Of a stretch of 33,391 nt of DNA, positions 26,001-32,088 are shown one piece after another. The stretch comes from a virus: positions 1 through 33,391 of the IMG/VR virus record IMGVR_UViG_3300006803_000047; one strand, 5' to 3'. The first letter of the stretch is position 1; every line of letters begins with the position of its first letter. Both the position numbers and the translations under genes were made by a program. A model generated the notes under the pieces. That model was not told where the DNA came from. It ran no database searches and saw nothing but the letters and a program-made list of their open reading frames with translations.

Positions 26001-29000
26001 CATAGTAGTCAGAAGCTGAAGAAGGAGTAGCTGTTGTGGTAAATAAGACTGATTCAGAACTAGAAACTTCTCCTACTTTCTCTACCTTTCCATCTGACCG
26101 AAGAGCAACTAAATCTCCTAGAACTAAGTCTTCGTGAGGTACATAGTGTGCCAAGCCTTGGCGCTCTGTAGGTCTCCACTGTCCTGTAGGCTCATCGTAC
26201 TCTAAAGTATTTCTGCTCTGTGGAAGAACGGTTTGAAGGTCTACATCGCTTAAGACAGTTAGACCGATATCAATTACTGCCCCTTCTACGCTTCTAGTAA
26301 TCCACATCTGTGTTTCTGGATCCCAGGATATAAAGTCCGCAGTATACGGATTTTCGAGGTTAACATCGTCTAGATTTTCTAGTTTAAGCCCAATTCCATA
26401 ACCGTCATCATTATTAAATCGAGTTGTTATAAAACCACTACCGGTCCATTTTACAAATCTTGAAGTATTTGCTGTTCCAATAGGAACATCCGTAAAACCT
26501 CCAACAGGAAATTGATCTAACTCAAATACATTTAAGGCATTAAGATCTTCTAAGGCTCTTGGTATTTCAGCACTGTTCCAGCTACTACCGCTCCAAATCA
26601 GAGCATCTAATGTAGATGGGCTAGCGGCATTAACATTTAATAAATCGCCAATCTCATCGGGAAAATTCTGAGCAGTCCACGCCGAACCATTATAAACAAG
26701 ACCCTGGCCTGAAGTAGCGCTGAGTACACTAACATTAGAAAGATCTGTAAGTTCTAAAGTGTTTACACTCTTGATAGTCTCAACTATATCTTTTTGTATC
26801 CACTGTCCGTTATTGCCTGCTAGTACCGAATTTTCTGCGACAGTACTATAATCAAAATCTTGTAAATCGTCAGCAGTCCAGGAGGGGGTTATGTTCTCCA
26901 TTCGAATACCAAACTCTACATTATCTACATATCGAAGAATTTGACCTGTATCACGATTGTCTATACGAACATCAGTTAGTGAATCAAGGGAAGTTGCAAG
27001 TTGAAGATCTTTAGTTGTCCATTTTTCAAGTTCTGCATCCCATACTAAAAGCTCTCCATCTCGAAGCAATCCTGGTTCAATAGCTGTATCTTTTAATTCA
27101 TCTAAGCGAATATTTACTTCTATCGCTTTATCTACGCTTTCTCCGAAAGTGACAAAATCCCCGTGCTCTAAAACATCAATATTCTTGTTTACAGTAACAT
27201 ACAAAAGATTAATATCTATGCTTGTAACTTTAGGCGCATCAATAAGTCTTGGTGAGATTACATAATCACCAATTTTTACTTCGTCATCAATTTCGGACTG
27301 AACTCTTATAAGGGTCCCATTTGTTTGCCCCTTCGAGGCTTGATTTTCAAAGTATACTTCCTGTCCTACAGATAAAAGCTCTGCGGCGCGAGTGGGATTG
27401 GTAATATTAACAGAGTCAGTACTGCCGCCGTCAACCCCGTATATATAGACATACTCAACCTCACCAAGCTCATCGTATGCTATAATATTCATACCCGAGT
27501 CGACTAAGGGAAGACGATCCTCTGTGAAATTTATTGTTACTCCGCCAGCACTAAAAGAAGCAATAGTCATAGGGCCTATGGGACCCGCGTCTTGGTCATC
27601 AAGAACTAAAGTGCCCTCCCCTCCTGTGGTCTTTACAGGTATAACTATATTAAAAGTTATTACTTCTCCGGGGATTACTTGAATTGGGTAGGATACTGTT
27701 AAACTTAAGCGATCTGCTGAAATACCCGTAATAACAGGATATTCTGTAATGCTTGATACGTATACTGCAACGCCCGGTACCACGCCTTCGGGAAGAGCAG
27801 GTTGTGTAAGAATAGTATCATATTCTCCTGGAGACATAGTAGGAGATACTACTATTCCCTCTGTACCCGCTACGTTTTGAATAACAGGAGGGGTACCAAA
27901 AGCACAAACAGCTCCTTGAGGGATTGACACTGAGCGGGAAACCGTAACAGATAGGCGATCTTCAGCAATTGATAGTATAATTGGAAAAGGTTTCGGTAGT
28001 AAGGCAACGTTATCTACAATGTCACCTGGATGAACATTTCCTGAAATTACGTCGGTAAACCCAATTATTGTACTATTACTATAAGTTTGATCAACAATAC
28101 CTTGCCCTGTCAAGATTGCGTCGTCTATACTATCTCCCTCTTCAAGAGGAGGAATTACAATAGTATCGCCATCTTCTGTTTCAACAGTTCCCTCACTACT
28201 TCCTCCACCAGGAAGAGGCCCTACGGGGGAGCCCTCATTATTGCCACCACCACTACCGCCTCCGGAAACAGTACCAGGTACCCATTTCGCCGCCTCGCTA
28301 TTCCATACTAGTGCCTGACCATTTATTGGAGCAGTAGCTGTTGTATCTACGTCGGAAAGACTGTTTAAGTTTCCTGCAATTGAAATAAAACTATTTACCC
28401 ACTTTTGAGTGGTTCCGTTCCATACCAGTGCCTGACCTGTTATAGGGCTGGCCCCTATAACTGTATCTGGGAGCGCGGAGATTGGAGGTATTGAGGGCGC
28501 ATTTGGTACCCATTTTTGACCCTGCCACTGCAAAAAATGGCCTGTGGATCTAGGGTACGATTGATCATCCATATCAACATCTAAAAGGTCTTCTAGTTTA
28601 GAGGTTAATTCGAGGGACTGAGACAACCATTGTCCGGCTTCGCTTGAATAAGTAAGCACATGTCTATCTTGCGGAATTAGGATATTAACGTCATTCAGCT
28701 CATTAATGCTTACGCCGATTTCGGCAATAATATCATTAATAAGTTTTGGAACCCATTCTGTATTAAAGTCGTCCCATGCAAATAAATGAGAGTTTGGAAT
28801 ACCCGTATTGTAATTAGTAAAAGTATCTACATCAGAAAGATTATTAATTTCTCCCTGTACCTCTGCGTAGGCTGGAACCCAATTTTGTTTATTAGTATTC
28901 CACTGCAAAAATTGTTGAGACTGAGGAGCTACAGATTTTGTGTCTACGTCTTCAAGCTCATTTAAGCTTTTGGGTACACCACTAACATCTGGGTTTGGCT

Positions 29001-31269
29001 CAATATCTCCAGTAACTAATACTTTATTACCTGCAACAGCTATTCCTATAGCACCACTGCCCACATCACTAGTACGTAGAGCCCCTCTATATATACGAGA
29101 GTTATCAATATAAATTTTGGTTCCTGGTACTAGTACTCCCCCAATACCTCCTGCAAAAGAGGTTGCCTCGGAGGTTCCACCAAGAATAGTAATTTGTCCA
29201 GTATTCCACTCAGGAAAGCCACTCTGCGGGTTAATAGGAGAGCTAAAACTTTCGTCTGCTATGCCGAACCAATCTCTAATATTAGTTATAGGATTAGTAC
29301 CAAAAGTAATAGCTTTAATACCGCCTGGCTGAGTTAGAGGAATAAGCATACGGCTTTCCTCTTTATTAGTTAGCAATACAGGCCATAGTTGGTCTGTAAT
29401 CAAAAATTCAACGTTAGAGTCATCAGAAGCTTTAATTGCGTCGTCCGTATCTACAATAGGGTAGCCACCGAATTCGGAGAAAGTAAGAAGCGTAGAATGT
29501 AAAGATACATTCCCGAGTTGGTCTTCTCTTCCCCATACAATAGTAGCACCTCGGGTGTCTTGAGACCCTATAATTGCTGGATCTATATTACTCATCTTAT
29601 AAGGAGTTTCTACAGAATCCTGGCCATTTTCAAAGGGATAGTGAGTGTATTGCGCGCCTGTATAGTTTGTGTTAGTAGTACCATTATTTGAGTTAGTAAA
29701 TCGAGTTATCCATCCTTGAGCAGGTACAGTATTTGTTCTTCTATAGGCTACCCAACATTCTGAACCACCCTTCATGAGAGTGACAAATGGGGTAGTCATA
29801 TTATCCCAAATACCGCGCGGAGTTCTAAAAGTGAGGAACAAGCCACTGACGATAGTGACAAAAGACCACCCAGTACCAAGCTCGTCAATAAATACACTTA
29901 CATGACGATTTCCGATACTATTGTAAACAGTATGAATCTGATATACTTCTTTTGTCGTAAATGGAATAGGCGGCTGAAAAAGCAGGTCTAAGCCATCGAG
30001 TTCTGCCAATCTTCCCACACCAGTACCAAGACTCTCTTGGTCCGCATAATGAAAGACAACATTTCCACTCGCTGTATCACAAGATACTGAATGAGTACCA
30101 ATAGGGGAAGATAAGGAAAAGTCAATTGGAAACTCAGACATAGTTACTGAGAAGCCTGCGAGAGTAATTACTCTTGCATACCCTATATTCGTAATTGAGT
30201 CTCTCCATGCAAATACTGTTCGTGTAGTTGCAATATCGTAAGAGACTGAAAATTCTCCACCAATGTTTTCACCAAAGTAGTGTATAGTAGGGTCGAGAGT
30301 TATTTCTATGCCTTGGTCATCTAATTCCCCTACTCGAAACTCTCCGTCTCCTGTAGTATCATTGATGTACGCAATAATATACTTTTCTTGGGCTGTGCAC
30401 CATATTGAGTGAGATTGAGAGCCTACTGCGGCTCCGAGACTTATACTCTGCCCAAATTCAGGATCAGCATATTGAATTGGAAAAGCTACAGTTTTACTAG
30501 TATCCTGAAGTCCGATGGTAACAGCACGACCTGCACTAATAGTTTCTCCAGCCGCAGCATAGACTTCCATTTTTCCTACAGTAGATGGAGTTCCTGCTAC
30601 CCAAGTGCCAGCATCATAAATTAAGCTTTCACCATCAACAGGAGGATTAGTTGTAAGATCTACATCTTGTAAACCATCAAGGTTTAAAATTGGAGTTGCT
30701 GGTACCCATTCAGAGCCATTAAACGAAAGAAGATCGTTTGTAATGGGAGGAGTAGTTGTAAGGTCTACATCTGTAAGGCCTGCAAGGTAAATATTACTAA
30801 GTGCGCCTGTAGTGACAGTCGTCCACATCTCGCTATCAGCATCGTAAGCAAGAATCTGACCGTCAGAAACGGAAGATACGTCCACATCTTGAAGAAAAGA
30901 CATGGTAGGAACTGTAGGGATATACTCACCTAAGCCATCGTAAACTAATACGCCTGTATATGTTCCAGACGCAGAAACGTCTGTGAGGTCGCTGGTAGAA
31001 TAAGGATTTGCTGCATGATATGCGGCAATGTATGAAGTGATCGCAAATTCAGTAGGAACTACCTGCTCAGGAGTTTGAGAGGATAGAGTAACATCATTTG
31101 TAAAGGCGATTACATCTAGAACTCCATCTGTAAGAGTTCCAAAAGTGAGTGTACCAAACTGAGCGTCATCGTTAGCTTCATACTTATTTGCATTTAAATA
31201 AGTAAAGTTTTCATCGAGCTCATCAAAAGTAAGTTCAGTACCTTTTACAAGGCGGAGGGTTAAAGCCAT
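17062..31269 (-). CDS. Giant modular tail fibre/adhesin, 4,735 aa (about 0.5 MDa)
   Basis: A single uninterrupted frame of 14.2 kb fills over 40% of the window. The N-terminus (MALTLRLVKGTELTFDELDE, then NFTYLN) matches the short attachment motif found at the start of many phage fibres. The chain then has about 40 copies of a 40-50 residue repeat with the pattern L-x-D-L-T-D-V-D ... P-x-x-G-x-x-L-x-W-x ... W-V-P. Interspersed are five large cassettes. Four contain seven-bladed FG-GAP-type beta-propellers; the first has a different propeller-like domain. A Gly-rich linker (28180-28265) leads into beta-barrel-like repeats at 27130-28160. The last 140 residues form a beta-sandwich-like tip. No enzymatic site is visible. 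It probably binds host surface polymers or proteins. Only CTGGA is seen before ATG 31269, a weak ribosome site. Confidence 0.85.
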   Translation of the reverse strand: MALTLRLVKGTELTFDELDENFTYLNANKYEANDDAQFGTLTFGTLTDGVLDVIAFTNDVTLSSQTPEQVVPTEFAITSYIAAYHAANPYSTSDLTDVSASGTYTGVLVYDGLGEYIPTVPTMSFLQDVDVSSVSDGQILAYDADSEMWTTVTTGALSNIYLAGLTDVDLTTTPPITNDLLSFNGSEWVPATPILNLDGLQDVDLTTNPPVDGESLIYDAGTWVAGTPSTVGKMEVYAAAGETISAGRAVTIGLQDTSKTVAFPIQYADPEFGQSISLGAAVGSQSHSIWCTAQEKYIIAYINDTTGDGEFRVGELDDQGIEITLDPTIHYFGENIGGEFSVSYDIATTRTVFAWRDSITNIGYARVITLAGFSVTMSEFPIDFSLSSPIGTHSVSCDTASGNVVFHYADQESLGTGVGRLAELDGLDLLFQPPIPFTTKEVYQIHTVYNSIGNRHVSVFIDELGTGWSFVTIVSGLFLTFRTPRGIWDNMTTPFVTLMKGGSECWVAYRRTNTVPAQGWITRFTNSNNGTTNTNYTGAQYTHYPFENGQDSVETPYKMSNIDPAIIGSQDTRGATIVWGREDQLGNVSLHSTLLTFSEFGGYPIVDTDDAIKASDDSNVEFLITDQLWPVLLTNKEESRMLIPLTQPGGIKAITFGTNPITNIRDWFGIADESFSSPINPQSGFPEWNTGQITILGGTSEATSFAGGIGGVLVPGTKIYIDNSRIYRGALRTSDVGSGAIGIAVAGNKVLVTGDIEPNPDVSGVPKSLNELEDVDTKSVAPQSQQFLQWNTNKQNWVPAYAEVQGEINNLSDVDTFTNYNTGIPNSHLFAWDDFNTEWVPKLINDIIAEIGVSINELNDVNILIPQDRHVLTYSSEAGQWLSQSLELTSKLEDLLDVDMDDQSYPRSTGHFLQWQGQKWVPNAPSIPPISALPDTVIGASPITGQALVWNGTTQKWVNSFISIAGNLNSLSDVDTTATAPINGQALVWNSEAAKWVPGTVSGGGSGGGNNEGSPVGPLPGGGSSEGTVETEDGDTIVIPPLEEGDSIDDAILTGQGIVDQTYSNSTIIGFTDVISGNVHPGDIVDNVALLPKPFPIILSIAEDRLSVTVSRSVSIPQGAVCAFGTPPVIQNVAGTEGIVVSPTMSPGEYDTILTQPALPEGVVPGVAVYVSSITEYPVITGISADRLSLTVSYPIQVIPGEVITFNIVIPVKTTGGEGTLVLDDQDAGPIGPMTIASFSAGGVTINFTEDRLPLVDSGMNIIAYDELGEVEYVYIYGVDGGSTDSVNITNPTRAAELLSVGQEVYFENQASKGQTNGTLIRVQSEIDDEVKIGDYVISPRLIDAPKVTSIDINLLYVTVNKNIDVLEHGDFVTFGESVDKAIEVNIRLDELKDTAIEPGLLRDGELLVWDAELEKWTTKDLQLATSLDSLTDVRIDNRDTGQILRYVDNVEFGIRMENITPSWTADDLQDFDYSTVAENSVLAGNNGQWIQKDIVETIKSVNTLELTDLSNVSVLSATSGQGLVYNGSAWTAQNFPDEIGDLLNVNAASPSTLDALIWSGSSWNSAEIPRALEDLNALNVFELDQFPVGGFTDVPIGTANTSRFVKWTGSGFITTRFNNDDGYGIGLKLENLDDVNLENPYTADFISWDPETQMWITRSVEGAVIDIGLTVLSDVDLQTVLPQSRNTLEYDEPTGQWRPTERQGLAHYVPHEDLVLGDLVALRSDGKVEKVGEVSSSESVLFTTTATPSSASDYYGKSVYVSDNYYIVGAPGFENSTTGGKIEIYDTSTNSLLQVITNPTPGLATKFGESVSISDNFFVVGAPGYNSNAGRIYIYDLPGFTLSETIENPNLSTSTLDDQFGNRVQITNDYIVVSAITEEPINLSDNNTGVVYIFNPATGNLLHSIQSPTPSITGWGQSVAVGASGYIAIGHPLNNEVRVYQAATAGLLYTLTSPNNFEGNFGNSMGISTSGRLVVGAPNSEGGKIFVYNLVTGDFNYTITNPDRNISGGADKFGNTVAISNDYIIASATDERTIGTSWGTVYIFDVNTGRFLNEFKNPTDTNINWGYSLAVTNDYTIIGAPRLTIAGVGEIHTFSSSSFLTSNADNWVGIVEEDRLVADNKDVLVTTVGSVNKFVSGLETNKNYYLDGRGFLTLTETDYGVLGKATAETELLITGNVVSAETGVSYLNDIRDVDTVSKPPANNQGLVWDSANNRWSPKTIGYSNITTFGGLSDTSVASPTPGQSIQWTGTHWALANYIPQGSFVLNELSDVNTAGLEHGDSLVYSFILDKWIPQQTGTSNVFILDDLTDVDLQEITPVSNDVLVYNLEEDKWIPGAVSRVASLDDLTDVDLQTQAPTEADVIAYNSITSKWEPQLIANITVTSLSGLDEVDITSLGNNPLEGETLVWNAIDSVFRPGSPSLDTISLGSLGDVDTTTGGNVPEAGESLFWDGSNWVPGPTGDAVAAFIGDLVDVNVISYPPKELQVLTWDSSINRWYPRNGHSGGIEDFIAEGDILQGEVVSINLNGSVSRTGQSPFQPAWYKENPTPFGTASNDFFAYSLAASTDKLLVSADREDETGEIDSGKVYVYDALGFLEATINNNNINSSPANDRFGFSLAIHGNLFAISAPFEDSGLNYQTGAVYLYNRTTNAITSQIVHPGLATFGSVQSYSPNNSQFGHSISLGGERLAVGAPFDSGNIAINSGVVYIVNPSPAVGEAQFPHIITNPNETGGSYNDQFGTKVALNSTGQYLAVASKNEGPSSTKGGVYIFDISNEEIDPVQVAYIANPGLGGGFSYNFASALKWDQVYPNLLAIGSYDSDTDYPEGYDQGRVFIWDLNTLDFRTVITNPNSYNNPTTGDRFGWSVDMKEGKLLAGATYEEQGYVGGKYTNAGKAYLLDATSGQLEAIFSNPNIYGDSTNEQFGYSVAIGGQGFNDLYHVGTPYVRNTISSDFNSGAVVTFDSQITTNADAWIGIAFEDIADGEVGNVTLFGGVAKNLFGLEAGSNYYLQVDGGYTLTLSPYGIIGKALSPNTLLITGDVESNTADQVNVLNDLNDVTSVTPQVGDGLVWNGSGWVTGAVSGGVSNIGELDDVFLPVPNLLQSGQVLTWNGVAQSWVNAATGSSNVAIINDLTDVDLDTIPPLEDQVLQFDGATWRPTDLPEGQRITGVASENITEGSIVLYGNTGQFKNVEISIGAFLASIPASVPSNYALFGSVITHQGDYYAVSAPGASAQGVGSYFGVVTVYDAVTDAPVRTFYPPREGYQVIANVSNQYFGESISIYGDYLAVGAPKGTINGAVQTGIVYVFRISTGSLVYIIPCPFNQNANDNFGASVSIDDTAILIGSPGYDSPTSFNTGRAYLYDFNDLDGYSYDVEEEEWPIIPPSKIFENSNDEGTPAGDAFGSVVSITPSSVIISAPSEDTGGTLSTGRIYIRNRVTTASIATLVNPNIDSEGFGTVLAYWPEKIIVGAPGYNANQGIVYIFSATTGALLHTIQSPEAIGDRFGVSVAIGEYQIVIGSETGKEGYPDSGKIHVYSNAAPPVYYGGFDNPGYNVSPSGERMGTAVAITPAGKAIAGAPYSDLSAGSQQNPAIDRGAVHLFDVSESAISSDAGEWIGIAAGTMTQGETGEVVILGGLTPFVYSGLVPATYYYANFDGTLTTNTTDYGLVGIATNSQQLLILGSISGVATMPDLSDVDFSSGLTPSHALTWNGQFWEGKFVSTITSITELDDVSLIDTPPEDTQALVFESLSGKWKATDIGYSNVFAFNDLNDVSISNVAVGQSLSWNGSQWVPETFSQVSTLDELTDVNTNVFKTDRDILEWDGEALEWTVARNVFGNFINIEAEGSIAAGEPVYITNNSKVAQIRGTEEITGTAVFENDFFQDISLSGYGRSIDIYEDLIVAGNPEFDLPGITNTGKAFVYSASSGELLQVLYPPTSYTYQQFGNTVATNGDLVAIIAAENPYANGKGKVHIYKGTTGEYLRSIEHPDPSRTTSNGFGYHQKSIDFQGNFLLVGDKNYRDPISNASLGRAFLFNAYTGNLVHTFEHPNSSAVNSRSFGTQVAMLDDGSKILIYDVLQDGLNSATAYIYDYAYDLVSTIEVPHYNADTIAINSNYLIVASTYSGYLYIHSLLDGTLLYTSGSAYLDYGQKSLSANEKTLVVTYGSNKGFRVFDIASRILLASETTSSVGSCASLFKTRLVYSTGYQAITYNLNDISISSKAADWVGISEGAYLAGDTTTIITGSGFVSALSGLIPGANYYVAVDGTLFPGATGFGKIGRAVSETELLVSSNTSNIDLDSDSTASLIAGIGDLTDVDTFTLFPTDGQYLQYNSVTSTWSPGDVSLPSLTDISLADIENNDLLLYSEGIWSNGTLATTNLSDIDTTVAPTASQTLIWNENTSKWEAGIPERALDSLSNMGSSVSTPTTGQILVYNTIGDQWSAVDNEFSLDGLTDVNLEGVTDNQFLQYNSTSSEWEPGTVATAVSELTDVDLTGVTEGQYLVYNDQDKWVPTTIEFAAALTDLTDVNAVGATQGQGLIYDTGTNKFELAIVGTSNVDTLEDLSNVSIPTTPNNGDVLKYNGNTDTWEATPTPSPAVVYATRNSFPAIGNLGDLSFAQDTGVLYVWEGTIWYNLKRTNAFYLVRAGQFTGPLTGTQLFQPQQTITLHEIRAQVDQPSGASLIFSVMRSGAEVQQFVIPPAAPFIEAAFTAGVVVGPADEITVDIISGPGTNLSIKFIYS
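18389..19760 (-). repeat. Fibre cassette E: split beta module with FG-GAP propeller
   Basis: It opens with NFINIEAEGSIAAGEPVYI and closes with DWVGISEG ... GANYYVAVDGTL ... ETELLVSS. Between lie seven propeller blades, of which several have lost the FG pair (GYGRS, QFGNT, GFGYH, SFGTQ, NADTI, DYGQK, GSCAS). It is the most degenerate of the four propellers. Boundaries are approximate. Confidence 0.75.
20219..21782 (-). repeat. Fibre cassette D: split beta module with FG-GAP propeller
   Basis: It opens with ITGVASENITEGSIVLYG and closes with EWIGIAAG ... ATYYYANFDGTL ... QQLLILG. Seven blades are marked by LFGSV, YFGES, NFGAS, AFGSV, GFGTV, RFGVS and RMGTA, usually followed by a V-G-A-P or I-S-A-P turn and a V-Y-V-F strand. 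Boundaries are approximate. Confidence 0.8.
22145..23765 (-). repeat. Fibre cassette C: split beta module with FG-GAP propeller
   Basis: It opens with IEDFIAEGDILQGEVVSI and closes with AWIGIAFED ... SNYYLQVDGGYTLT ... NTLLITG. Seven blades are marked by FFAYS, RFGFS, QFGHS, QFGTK, NFASA, RFGWS and QFGYS. Boundaries are approximate. Confidence 0.8.
24720..26158 (-). repeat. Fibre cassette B: split beta module with FG-GAP propeller
   Basis: It opens with YVPHEDLVLGDLVALRSDG and closes with NWVGIVEED ... KNYYLDGRGFLTL ... TELLITG. Seven blades are marked by YYGKS, KFGES, QFGNR, GWGQS, NFGNS, KFGNT and NWGYS. This is the most regular propeller, with blades of about 55-60 residues. Boundaries are approximate. 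Confidence 0.8.
28990..30580 (-). repeat. Fibre cassette A: split beta module with a different propeller
   Basis: It opens with VYAAAGETISAGRAVTIG and closes with DWFGIADE ... GTKIYIDNSRIY ... NKVLVTG, the same bracket as cassettes B-E. The insert lacks FG-GAP signatures. Instead it has blades with inner strands such as KYIIAYIND, TRTVFAWRD and GNVVFHYAD, alternating with outer strands such as GRLAELDGLDLLFQPP. Boundaries are approximate. Confidence 0.65.
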
Positions 31270-31272
31270 TTT

Positions 31273-31560
31273 CTATCCAGTAATTACTAATGCTGCTATT
31301 CCAGCGGTAATCAATCCTGTCACAGCGATCCATAATAATTTAGTAATGCTCTGCAGAATGCGGTCATGAGAATCAAGGTCTCGTGAAGTGACCGATTGCA
31401 TAATTTCTAAGTCGGTAAGTCGTGATTCAATTTTGTCTCTTGAACTTCCGAGGTCTGAAATTTGCTCTTCTATCCTTGCTAAAGCAACTACAAGCTCTGT
31501 GAGCTTATCAATTTTATTCTCTATGCGGTCTATACGGTTATTCTGTAGTTCCAGCTCCAT
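31273..31560 (-). CDS. Coiled-coil protein with C-terminal membrane anchor, 95 aa
   Basis: Residues 1-70 form a charged helix with heptad spacing (NRIDRIENKIDKLTELVVAL). Residues 74-93 are a single hydrophobic membrane segment (LLWIAVTGLITAGIAALVI). This build matches XhlA-like or holin-accessory proteins of phages, which sit in the inner membrane with the coil in the cytoplasm. A lysis-related role is therefore possible, but no endolysin or spanin is visible in the window and a tail-associated membrane role cannot be excluded. It overlaps the end of the probable terS gene by 23 nt and is followed 3 nt later by the giant fibre gene. The ribosome site is weak (GATGGA about 13 nt upstream). Confidence 0.65.
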   Translation of the reverse strand: MELELQNNRIDRIENKIDKLTELVVALARIEEQISDLGSSRDKIESRLTDLEIMQSVTSRDLDSHDRILQSITKLLWIAVTGLITAGIAALVITG

Positions 31561-32008
31561 TTAATAGTTTTTCCATCAACTTGCCGTAGTTGCCTTGCCC
31601 AAAAGGGATTCCTTCATTTATCTGAACATTGGTTTGACTACGAATAGCCGTTGATTGAGCTTTCTCAAGCTCCGCGAGTGCTTTAATCTCGTCCATTCTC
31701 ATTTTATGTGCCATCATCATAAGATCCGCAAGGTCTTTTGATGTGTACATTCCACTTTCTTGAGCTTCTTCAAGCTTTGCACTAATAATTTCATCAAGTA
31801 CTGAGGCTATATTCCCTCTGTTTCGATACCCCATGTCTAGATATACAGTATCAACGTATTTTTTTACTTCTCGAGTATTTAAAATTTCTACAATTCGTGA
31901 CTCTGGTACCGACATATACGCACATACGTCTTTAATGTTACCGTATTGTAGGTAACAATTAGCTACTTCAACTCCTTCAGGAGATATTGTGGAAACTTCT
32001 TTTGACAT
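31538..32008 (-). CDS. Probable terminase small subunit, 156 aa
   Basis: It is all-helical with three parts. A helix-turn-helix-like N-terminus (residues 10-45: ISPEGVEVANCYLQYGNIKD, then VCAYMSVPESRIVEIL) would recognise DNA. A central helical hairpin (65-118, including SKDLADLMMMAHKMRMDEIK) would form the ring. A short tail carries TNVQINEGIPFGQGNYG. This plan fits small terminases, which recognise phage DNA and load the large subunit. The frame extends to a TTG at 32044, but that triplet is part of the promoter -35 box, so ATG 32008 is the earliest reasonable start. The predicted transcript begins about one base upstream, so the mRNA may be leaderless. It could instead be another HTH regulator. 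Confidence 0.55.
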   Translation of the reverse strand: MSKEVSTISPEGVEVANCYLQYGNIKDVCAYMSVPESRIVEILNTREVKKYVDTVYLDMGYRNRGNIASVLDEIISAKLEEAQESGMYTSKDLADLMMMAHKMRMDEIKALAELEKAQSTAIRSQTNVQINEGIPFGQGNYGKLMEKLLNGAGTTE

Positions 32009-32015
32009 GACATAA

Positions 32016-32044
32016 ATTATACAGTAGGAGATATCCGTTGTCAA
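32016..32044 (-). promoter_or_regulatory. Perfect-consensus sigma-70 promoter for terS/fibre operon
   Basis: On the minus strand TTGACA (32039-32044), a 17-bp spacer and TATAAT (32016-32021) are all exact. The predicted start near 32009 is next to the ATG at 32008. It probably drives terS, the membrane protein and the giant fibre gene. Confidence 0.8.
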
Positions 32045-32063
32045 GAAATATTTTTAAGATGGT

Positions 32064-32081
32064 GGAGGCCCGAAGGCCCCC
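32064..32081 (-). terminator. UUCG-loop hairpin after torF-like gene
   Basis: On the minus strand GGGGGCC-TTCG-GGCCTCC forms a very stable 7-bp stem (one G-U pair) closed by a UUCG tetraloop, 8 nt past the torF-like stop. The downstream sequence ACCATCTTAAAAATATTT is only partly U-rich. It ends the torF unit just before the terS promoter. Confidence 0.65.
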
Positions 32082-32088
32082 AGACCAA

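Noticed and set aside
17500-31000. Periodic DNA repeats resembling a CRISPR array or satellite
   Set aside because: The periodicity follows codons of the LTDVD protein repeat, copies vary at the DNA level, and no fixed spacer/repeat structure exists.
32009-32044. TTG start at 32044 for the terS-like gene
   Set aside because: This TTG is the first half of the -35 box, so it would not be in the mRNA.
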